Source of the DNA: Microcaldota archaeon
Lineage (GTDB): Archaea; Micrarchaeota; Micrarchaeia; Micrarchaeales; Micrarchaeaceae
Direction of reading: 5' to 3'
Length of the DNA: 64,000 bases
Assembly (NCBI GenBank): GCA_028866775.1
Contig: JAGWHK010000004.1
Span: 1 to 64,000 of the forward strand
Shown piece by piece: positions 58,743 to 64,000 of this stretch. The translations under genes were made by a program, and so were the position numbers. Numbering within the stretch: the first letter of the stretch is position 1; each line of letters begins with the position of its first letter. The notes under the pieces were generated by a model that was not told the origin of the DNA, did no database searches, and saw only the letters and a list, made by a program, of their open reading frames with translations.

Positions 58743-59051
58743 ACCTTTTCTAAAGGCCAGCGAATTGACAGAGCCGCAACTCTTGCATCTGTAAATCCTC
58801 CTTCTTTGCTTGGCAAGCACCCTGATCTCAAGGTTCCCCCCCTCTACAAGTGGGAGCTGGCACTTCTTGCATATGCGAGCCGCCATCTCCTTTGGGATTT
58901 TGACCTTGTAGTGCCTTCCTATCTCAAGGAGCAGTCTTATGTATTCACCCGCAAGGCCTTGATCGCTGCTGTAGACCTTGACCGCAGTGTTGTAGAGGAT
59001 CTCTATCCTCTCAGAGGCGATCTTCCTTATCGCACCCCTTGCCTCGGGCAC
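58734..59051 (-). CDS. rnp4: RNase P protein component 4
   Basis: 105 residues, Rpp21/Rpr2 family. Two zinc CxxC pairs: C-K-K-C near 61 and C-K-S-C near 90, with a basic stretch K-Q-R-R-R-I-Y-R between. It joins Rpp29 to help the RNA cut pre-tRNA 5' ends. GTG at 59051 follows GTGAT. Five bases downstream of the DJ-1-like gene. Confidence 0.9.
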   Translation of the reverse strand: MPEARGAIRKIASERIEILYNTAVKVYSSDQGLAGEYIRLLLEIGRHYKVKIPKEMAARICKKCQLPLVEGGNLEIRVLAKQRRRIYRCKSCGSVNSLAFRKGSV

Positions 59052-59055
59052 AAAA

Positions 59056-59571
59056 TCACATCAGGCCGATGCGCTGCATCCACTCTTCGACAGAGTCCTC
59101 GGCCGCCTTGCTGTTCTTTATTGTTACAAGGTTGCCCATCCCCTCCACGTTGCTCTGCGTCGGTATGGCATTGAATAGCCTGGCCAGCCTTAGAGTCTCT
59201 TCGTCCCCCACGGCAACCTTCTTTGCCTTGACTATATTCGCCCTTATCGGTATCTTTGCGGCGTTGCCTATAGCCACTATGTACTTGTTGGCCTCATTGA
59301 AGTGGGTCACTATGTCAAGTAGCGGCCTGTAATCGTAAAGCTTCTGCTCGTCTATACCGGTGCCGTCTATGAAGACTATGCCGTCAAACCTCGAGGTTAT
59401 GATCTCCTCTGGTCTTATGTCTGCCCTTACAAGCGCTCCGTGGATTCCTATGCCTCCCTTACCGTATGCTGCTATATTGTAGCCCACCCCCCACTTATCG
59501 AGAATCAGCTTAACCAGCGACAGGCTCTCATCCTTGAAGCCCTTCTGCGGGATGAAGATCGCTAGCCTCAT
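59056..59571 (-). CDS. DJ-1/PfpI-fold protein lacking the usual cysteine
   Basis: 171 residues. R-L-A-I-F-I-P-Q-K-G-F-K-D-E start, D-I-R-P-E-E near 51 and D-G-I-V-F-I-D-G-T-G near 62 fit the DJ-1/PfpI fold. At the nucleophile elbow the usual A-x-C is A-I-G-N-A, so the catalytic Cys is absent. It is probably not a protease or glyoxalase; it may bind a ligand. Operon with PCNA and Rnp4. Confidence 0.7.
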   Translation of the reverse strand: MRLAIFIPQKGFKDESLSLVKLILDKWGVGYNIAAYGKGGIGIHGALVRADIRPEEIITSRFDGIVFIDGTGIDEQKLYDYRPLLDIVTHFNEANKYIVAIGNAAKIPIRANIVKAKKVAVGDEETLRLARLFNAIPTQSNVEGMGNLVTIKNSKAAEDSVEEWMQRIGLM

Positions 59572-59578
59572 CTAATCA

Positions 59579-60322
59579 TCAGCTTTCCATGTACGGAGCG
59601 AGAAAGTATGATACGGTGGCATCGCCTATCCTGTACTCTACCTTGACTGGATCCTCGGTCTTCAGAGAGACCGTCATCGCGGTGTTGGACGGGCATGCCC
59701 TTATCATGCGTTCAAGGTAATCCAGGTTGAACGTCGCATTGGACGGCTTGCTTATCTTCATGGTCTTGACCACATCGGCATTGTTCACGTGCTCTTCCTC
59801 AAGCTCGCCCGCGTCGCCCTTAGCGACCACATAGAAGGAGTCCTTCTCGGTCTTGAAGCCGACGTGGCTGGAGAGCAGGCTTGCGTCCCTGAGCACCTCC
59901 TTTATGGAGTCCGACTTGAGCTCGACTATGGACTCGAACTCTATCTTGGGTTCCTTGTCCGGCTCCTTCTTCACGTCTATCATGGGCAGCTTGTACCTCC
60001 TTCTGCTGTTCTTCCCTATGAACTCCAGGACAAGCTTGTTGCCGCTGTCCTTCATCATTAGCTGCTCGCCCTGCCTTGAGCTTGCAAGTATATTCCCTAG
60101 GTTCTCCAGGTTGAGGCCCACAGATGTGGTCTTCTCGACATCGTACTTGGAGAATGCCTTGTTTGGCATCGAGAATGACACCATGCTTATGCTTGAGGGG
60201 TCCATCGCCTTCAGTGATATGCCGTCCTTTGATATGTTGAACGATCCCTCGTCTATAAGGCTCACGATGGAGTCTATGCAGCTTTTCCAGTAGCGCGCAT
60301 CGTCTATCTTAATCTCGAACAT
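59579..60322 (-). CDS. pcn: DNA sliding clamp PCNA
   Basis: 247 residues. F-E-I-K-I-D-D-A-R-Y start, G-I-S-L-K-A-M-D-P-S-S-I-S-M-V near 34-48, and the C-terminal L-A-P-Y-M-E-S are typical. It encircles DNA and tethers polymerases. ATG at 60322 is chosen over 60334; GTGATGGC lies before it. Co-transcribed with the DJ-1-like and Rnp4 genes. Confidence 0.96.
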   Translation of the reverse strand: MFEIKIDDARYWKSCIDSIVSLIDEGSFNISKDGISLKAMDPSSISMVSFSMPNKAFSKYDVEKTTSVGLNLENLGNILASSRQGEQLMMKDSGNKLVLEFIGKNSRRRYKLPMIDVKKEPDKEPKIEFESIVELKSDSIKEVLRDASLLSSHVGFKTEKDSFYVVAKGDAGELEEEHVNNADVVKTMKISKPSNATFNLDYLERMIRACPSNTAMTVSLKTEDPVKVEYRIGDATVSYFLAPYMES

Positions 60323-60411
60323 GCCATCACACAATTAGCGCTAATATTATCGGTGTAAAGTAATAAAAAGGATAGCTCCAGTGACGAGAAATGATATATT
60401 CGGCCCCCCTA

Positions 60412-60615
60412 CTAATCCTCTGGCAGCTGGGCATAGTTCCTCATATGAATGCCCAGCTTGTCAACTACAACCTCTATCCTCCTTGCCAGTGCCATAACAT
60501 CTGCAACCTCCCTGTCTGAAAGCTCGCCCTTAACGCTTCCAGTATGCCGCGTAGTTCGTATTACCTGCTCTGGACTCTGTGTATTTTGCCTCTTAAACTT
60601 GGAAAGGAAACCCAT
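60412..60615 (-). CDS. Unrecognised small protein (67 aa)
   Basis: 67 residues. Basic N-terminus (GFLSKFKR) and a helical E-L-S-D-R-E-V-A-D-V-M-A-L-A-R-R-I-E-V-V-V-D segment, ending acidic. No family known. Start ATG at 60615 lies in AT-rich DNA with TTATAGTGG upstream. Codon use is like its neighbours. It may be an independent transcript. Confidence 0.45.
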   Translation of the reverse strand: MGFLSKFKRQNTQSPEQVIRTTRHTGSVKGELSDREVADVMALARRIEVVVDKLGIHMRNYAQLPED

Positions 60616-60656
60616 AAAACCACTATAAGCCGGTCCTGAAGTTCAGCATCTTATAA

Positions 60657-60714
60657 GGGATGCGTGATTCAGATATATATACATACCCTTACCTGGATGT
60701 AAATCAGGCATCCC
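60657..60714. other. Long hairpin between two genes
   Basis: GGGATGC then TGATT (60657-60669) pairs with AATCA then GCATCCC (60702-60714) with one central mismatch, around a 32-base AT-rich loop. It lies in the 210-base gap between the 60412 and 60826 genes and has no T-run. Could be a small RNA or a regulator site. Confidence 0.35.
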
Positions 60715-60825
60715 ACAATACACAATTTTTATGCCTCTGCCTGCCAATACGATACGTAAACCACCATGGCGACAGGCGCGGCATCTAATACAAAGGCTAA
60801 ATAACATAAAGCCCCAAGTTTTGCG

Positions 60826-61473
60826 ATGTTCTTCGGGCGAATCATGCGGAGGCGAGTCATACACCCAGACAAGGTCAGGATAACCTTCAAGGATGGCCAG
60901 TCTGTTAAGATTATGGGGAATCAATTCCAGATAATGGTGTCACAGGATCCTACATCCAGTTATTCAACAGCGAGGATCAAGGACGGCGTAGTTAATGTAC
61001 GGCTGGCGGGCAGCCTGAGTGAGAGAGACCAAGAAAAGCATGTGTCAGGCCTGTCACGAAGGGCGATCACAAGGTCTATTCTACCGCAAGTGGAATCCAG
61101 GGTAAGGCAGCTTAACAACCTGTACTTCCAATCAAATCTCAGCAATATAAGGCTCAAGGACAACCTCAGCAACTGGGGCAGCTGCTCAAGGGAAAACAAC
61201 ATAAACCTGGACTTCAGGCTGCTCTTCGGCCCCTCTGAGATATTTGATGCAGTCATACTGCACGAGCTGGCGCATACCAAGCACAGGAATCATTCAAAGG
61301 CTTACTACAACTACCTTCTTGCAATAATGCCAGATAATAGGGAAAGGCTAAGGTGGCTCAGGGACAACGGGCACAAGCTAACATCTGAGGCATCCGGCAC
61401 AGTGGTTTATCCAACAAATACCCCAACAGTAATAAAAGAGACGCCCTCACCCGAGGGCGCGTTCATGAATTAG
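60826..61473 (+). CDS. YgjP-like zinc metallopeptidase (DUF45)
   Basis: 215 residues. S-N-W-G-S-C-S near 122 and the zinc motif V-I-L-H-E-L-A-H with N-H-S-K after it (H-E-L-A-H-T-K-H-R-N-H) near 144-154 define the DUF45/YgjP family (SprT/WLM-like fold). A charged or Pro/Thr-rich C-terminal tail follows. ATG at 60826 or 60844. Its end overlaps the convergent membrane protein by 4 bases. Confidence 0.85.
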   Translation: MFFGRIMRRRVIHPDKVRITFKDGQSVKIMGNQFQIMVSQDPTSSYSTARIKDGVVNVRLAGSLSERDQEKHVSGLSRRAITRSILPQVESRVRQLNNLYFQSNLSNIRLKDNLSNWGSCSRENNINLDFRLLFGPSEIFDAVILHELAHTKHRNHSKAYYNYLLAIMPDNRERLRWLRDNGHKLTSEASGTVVYPTNTPTVIKETPSPEGAFMN

Positions 61474-61937
61474 TTTATGTTGACTCCTGCCTCTTTTAGC
61501 GCCATGTCGATCGAGTGTCCTGCCGCGAATCCGACATAGAACAGCACGAATAGCACTACCGCACCTACCACAAATCCAGCTATGGTGCTGAATGCGGCCA
61601 CCCCAAGCGCCGCGAAGAAGACCGCGTAGCCCAAAGCCCCGAATATGCCGCCAGCCATGTCCTCAATCCAGAAGACGTTCTTGAGGCTGCTCTTGATGTA
61701 GTCCACAAGCACGGCTATGACGAAAAGAGTTACTATGGCTATCCAGAATGGGGCAGAGCTAGTGCTCGCCCTTATCGCGGTTATGTGGCCCGCCGAGTAT
61801 GTGAGCAGGTTCAGTCCACCAAGGAACGTTATCACAGACGCGATAATGGCCACTATCGCAGACTTCTTGACCCAGTGCTCGTGCTTGTTTTGGGAAGCAG
61901 AAGCACGGGCAGCTCTTCTCGCCTTCCTTCTTGGCAT
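61470..61937 (-). CDS. Unrecognised membrane protein (155 aa)
   Basis: Basic N-terminus (MPRRKARRAARA), then four hydrophobic segments separated by short polar loops with K-S-S-L-K-N-V-F-W-I-E-D in the middle. No known family. It appears in a run of three membrane or surface genes on the minus strand (61.5-63 kb). Confidence 0.55.
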   Translation of the reverse strand: MPRRKARRAARASASQNKHEHWVKKSAIVAIIASVITFLGGLNLLTYSAGHITAIRASTSSAPFWIAIVTLFVIAVLVDYIKSSLKNVFWIEDMAGGIFGALGYAVFFAALGVAAFSTIAGFVVGAVVLFVLFYVGFAAGHSIDMALKEAGVNIN

Positions 61938-62004
61938 AAATTCACCAAAAAGACTACATAATGCATCCTTTTAAGATTTGCGGAGCTATTTCCACGCCTA
62001 TGGC

Positions 62005-62274
62005 CTATCTGCGAGACCTCCTTTTTGGCTCGCAGTTGGCAGACCAGTTGTACACCAAAGCAACTATGGCCCCTGCTATCGCCGCATCGAAGAATGCCTC
62101 TATGCCTCCAACTATGCCGCCCACGAAGCCCGATCCGTATCCTGGGTAAACCGTTGCAAATACATGCACGAATCCAGATGCCCAACCTGGGGACATCCAC
62201 CCGCCTGCCAGTATGCACAACGCCCACGGAACCGCGAAACCTAGGGCCAGACCTTTTACACTCAATCTATCCAT
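62005..62274 (-). CDS. Small two-helix protein of the 'bacteriophage holin'-like family
   Basis: 89 residues. Two hydrophobic segments (about 8-26 and 50-75) around a short loop with Y-P-G-Y-G-S-G-F-V-G-G-I-V-G-G. It resembles small proteins commonly annotated as bacteriophage holin in bacteria and archaea, a label that is not proof of phage origin. The C-terminus is basic (EPKRRSRR). Confidence 0.5.
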   Translation of the reverse strand: MDRLSVKGLALGFAVPWALCILAGGWMSPGWASGFVHVFATVYPGYGSGFVGGIVGGIEAFFDAAIAGAIVALVYNWSANCEPKRRSRR

Positions 62275-62302
62275 GCCATCACCATTATCATATAACCATT
62301 AA

Positions 62303-62947
62303 CTACAGCTTTATCCCTCCGAATCCTCCGCCCATACCCACGCCCCCAACTCCACCTATGCCACCTCCAATCAAGCCGGGGCTGGAGCCCTTGCTTTGGT
62401 TAAGTAGTATCTCGACCACAACGAGGAATCCGAGAAGCACCAATGTCGGTACATTCTTGCTGTCTATTATGTTGATCACATATGAGTTCCTAGTAAAGGC
62501 TGCAAATTTCTGTAGGAGTCCGGGATTCTTGCCAAGATCCCTGCTCACTGTTGCAACAGCGTTCCCCTGACTGTCTCTTATGTCAAAGTTCATGTCTAGG
62601 AAGTTCCCGTTCGCGATTGCAATGGTGGTGCCGTCGCCATCCTTTATATCAACCGTTCTAAGCCCTCCCCCGCCAAAAAGTTGCATCGGGACCTTTATCA
62701 CACTCAACACCTTGTCATTAGGTCCGCCTTCATGCAGATCATATTCTGGTGTCATGGCGAGTATCTTGTGGGTCACGGTCCCCAAGGTCCTGCCGTCCAT
62801 TGTCCGTATCGGCTGCTGGGTTACTGCGATTCTGCCCTTGGATTGGAGCACCTGATTGCCTTCACTGTCCGTGAAGCCAAGCGTTAGACCGCCTAATTTA
62901 AACTCTCGTTGTACCCCATATGTTGTGAGAGCCAACGGATCCGCCAT
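62303..62947 (-). CDS. LURP-one/scramblase-like protein with Gly-rich tail
   Basis: 214 residues. The first ~150 residues form a beta-rich fold with repeated short strands (L-T-L-G-F-T-D-S-E-G-N, F-D-I-R-D-S-Q-G-N-A-V-A-T-V) like the LURP-one/phospholipid-scramblase family. A hydrophobic helix (about 168-182) and a tail of Gly, Val and Met follow. Function in archaea unknown. ATG at 62947. Confidence 0.6.
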   Translation of the reverse strand: MADPLALTTYGVQREFKLGGLTLGFTDSEGNQVLQSKGRIAVTQQPIRTMDGRTLGTVTHKILAMTPEYDLHEGGPNDKVLSVIKVPMQLFGGGGLRTVDIKDGDGTTIAIANGNFLDMNFDIRDSQGNAVATVSRDLGKNPGLLQKFAAFTRNSYVINIIDSKNVPTLVLLGFLVVVEILLNQSKGSSPGLIGGGIGGVGGVGMGGGFGGIKL

Positions 62948-63074
62948 AGTCTACGCTTGGGCATGAAGATTTAAAACTGCTGTGGTAAATAAGGCAGGGC
63001 CTGAGCGTGTGTTTTCTTTGGGGTTGCAGGAATCGTTGGCATATGACCATCTATAATTTGGGCGCATTAAGGCT

Positions 63075-63575
63075 TTAAATAAGATTGGGTTCGGATTGAT
63101 TAGAAACTCTCTCTACTGCTTCTCTTACTTCAATTTCATTTGCTCTAAGTGGGCCTTGAAGTTCGACTTCATATTTACTTACTTGTGGTTGTTTCCTAGC
63201 AATTTCTTCAAAATGACATAATACTGCTCTGCCTGTTGCAAGAAAAGAGGGATTATGACCTTTGTATTTTTGAACATTATGACGACCGATAAGTTCTAAA
63301 TTAAATGGCTTTTCTACATCTTCAAGAAAGCCTCTAGAACCCCTTAGTGTTGCACTAAGGTCACCATCTAAGGGATTATAAATTCCGCTCTGCGCAGCCA
63401 AAACCAGCTTTTTGTTCTCTTTCTTAGATTCAGTAAAAACATAGCATTCAAAATCATCAATTACATAATACCCAGAACCTTTGGGGTTCGATTTGCGTCT
63501 GCCACCATATAATCGATGACCAAAAATACAAGCGTTAGGATAATCTTTATCTGTATAAAGGATCGCTGGCATCAA
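63075..63575 (-). CDS. Unrecognised protein in an AT-rich tail (166 aa)
   Basis: Soluble protein with a basic N-terminal region (R-L-Y-G-G-R-R-K-S-N-P-K) and an acidic C-terminus (NEIEVREAVERV). No recognised domain. Codons and bases are clearly AT-richer than in the rest of the window, pointing to recent gain. It is downstream of the winged-helix gene and likely co-transcribed with it. Confidence 0.55.
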   Translation of the reverse strand: MMPAILYTDKDYPNACIFGHRLYGGRRKSNPKGSGYYVIDDFECYVFTESKKENKKLVLAAQSGIYNPLDGDLSATLRGSRGFLEDVEKPFNLELIGRHNVQKYKGHNPSFLATGRAVLCHFEEIARKQPQVSKYEVELQGPLRANEIEVREAVERVSNQSEPNLI

Positions 63576-63580
63576 ATCAA

Positions 63581-63868
63581 TTAATCCTTAAGAAATCCCT
63601 CATCGATAAGTTCCTTTACTGCTCTTTTGACTTTTGATGGTGGCGTATTAAGCTCCTCAGCCAAATCCGATATATATGCCTTTTTTCTATTCTTAAATAT
63701 CTCCTTTATTCCAATTTTTATATCTCTAATCTCCATTTCTGAACGACTAAGAGCTTTAGGATTATCTGCAACTACATTTGAATATGGTTTAGGTTCAGTA
63801 GTTCCTATAGCATTTAGTATTGGAATAATACCTACTTCTAAGAAACCAGACACAGCATTTGTTTTCAT
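63581..63868 (-). CDS. Winged-helix DNA-binding regulator (95 aa)
   Basis: A C-terminal winged helix (about 50-95: I-K-E-I-F-K-N-R-K-K-A-Y-I-S-D-L-A-E-E-L-N-T-P-P-S-K-V-K-R-A-V-K-E-L) after a flexible N-terminal half. It is probably a transcription regulator. AT-rich, five bases from the gene after it, likely an acquired operon. Confidence 0.6.
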   Translation of the reverse strand: MKTNAVSGFLEVGIIPILNAIGTTEPKPYSNVVADNPKALSRSEMEIRDIKIGIKEIFKNRKKAYISDLAEELNTPPSKVKRAVKELIDEGFLKD

Positions 63869-63904
63869 TAGAAATGGCTTTTCATTAATAAAATCTCCCT
63901 CTCA

Positions 63905-64000
63905 TTATTCTGGTTTTAAGCTAATTTCACCGTTGTCTTTTACAGTCAATTTCCATTTTGAGCCAACTTTATATGGTGTTTCTCCTTCGAAGGCATGGTA
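63905..64000 (-). CDS. 3' end of an AT-rich gene (partial)
   Basis: The minus-strand frame from the right edge to TAA at 63905-63907 encodes 31 residues (Y-H-A-F-E-G-E-T-P-Y-K-V-G-S-K-W-K-L, then T-V-K-D-N-G-E-I-S-L-K-P-E). The gene continues outside the window. Its product cannot be named. Confidence 0.5.
   Translation of the reverse strand, partial: YHAFEGETPYKVGSKWKLTVKDNGEISLKPE

Noticed and set aside
60766-60804. 12-residue leader peptide upstream of the metallopeptidase
   Set aside because: No ribosome site and no control-codon run; it could be chance.
62005-62274. Prophage, based on the holin-like protein
   Set aside because: No other phage genes nearby; the holin label is a loose family name.
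1-64000. CRISPR array, insertion sequence or replication origin
   Set aside because: No regularly spaced direct repeats, no transposase frame and no Orc1/Cdc6 gene or clear origin repeats were seen.

Overview
The window is from a small-genome archaeon, most likely a DPANN member close to Micrarchaeota (ARMAN-2-like). Archaeal markers are everywhere: KEOPS (Kae1, Bud32, Pcc1), aIF1, aIF2-alpha, TFE, thermosome, PCNA, GINS, RadA, Lhr, deoxyhypusine synthase, diphthine synthase, archaeal ProRS, and eL14, eL15, eL34 and eL44. The lineage hint is the ~386-residue tRNA-splicing endonuclease, whose fused layout matches the three-unit enzyme known from ARMAN-2. Bacterial-type gyrase (gyrA/gyrB) is present. 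Ile is mostly ATA and Arg mostly AGG.

Layout. 0-6 kb: end of an unknown gene, uL29-aIF1, a frameshifted small gene, kae1-bud32, deoxyhypusine synthase, an FtsZ-family gene, a VOC protein and a CDP-alcohol phosphatidyltransferase. 6-13 kb: proS, a lone nuoABCD block, prefoldin beta, a Nudix hydrolase and mre11. 13-19 kb (minus strand): eL14-cmk-eL34-EMC3-like-adk, thermosome and a beta-CASP nuclease. 19-26.6 kb: acdB-acdA-aminotransferase (ATP from amino-acid breakdown), D-aminoacyl-tRNA deacylase and Lhr helicase. 26.5-32.5 kb: gyrA, split by a 523-residue HNH-type intein, and gyrB. 32.6-44.7 kb: HD hydrolase, cDPG-synthetase-like GTPase, VKOR, tRNA-Lys, DUF763, endA, dphB, radA, membrane proteins and purD. 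44.7-47.4 kb: GINS-eL44-aIF2alpha-PAC2-tRNA-Gly and initiator tRNA-Met. 47.5-58 kb: eL15, TFE-pcc1, then uL3-uL4-uL23-uL2-uS19-uL22-uS3 running directly into aglB. 58-64 kb: tRNA-Ile(UAU), SET methyltransferase, Rnp4, DJ-1-like, PCNA, YgjP-like metallopeptidase, small membrane proteins and an AT-rich tail.

Main discovery. Translation starts here follow one rule: a GGTG or AGGTG Shine-Dalgarno core 5-6 bases before the start codon. It holds for ATG, GTG and TTG genes (TFE, uL23, uL2, uS3, nuoC, Lhr, endA). At several essential genes the same spacing lands on a codon that is not a normal start: ATA for deoxyhypusine synthase and probably ProRS and uL29, ACG for eL44, CTG for Pcc1, and GTA (or a nearby ATA) for the Nudix gene. 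Deoxyhypusine synthase has no ATG/GTG/TTG for its first 59 codons, and the only upstream GTG is closed off by TAG. This suggests relaxed start-codon choice in this lineage. The same window has a tRNA-Ile with a UAU anticodon, where most archaea use a modified CAU tRNA to read AUA.

Other points: an A9-run frameshift in a conserved small gene, a homing endonuclease with about a dozen W-x-N-P-x-Y-R repeats inside the GyrA intein, a ribosomal operon broken between uS3 and uL29, and several unassigned RNA hairpins. No CRISPR array, insertion sequence or gene-free stretch over 300 bases was seen.
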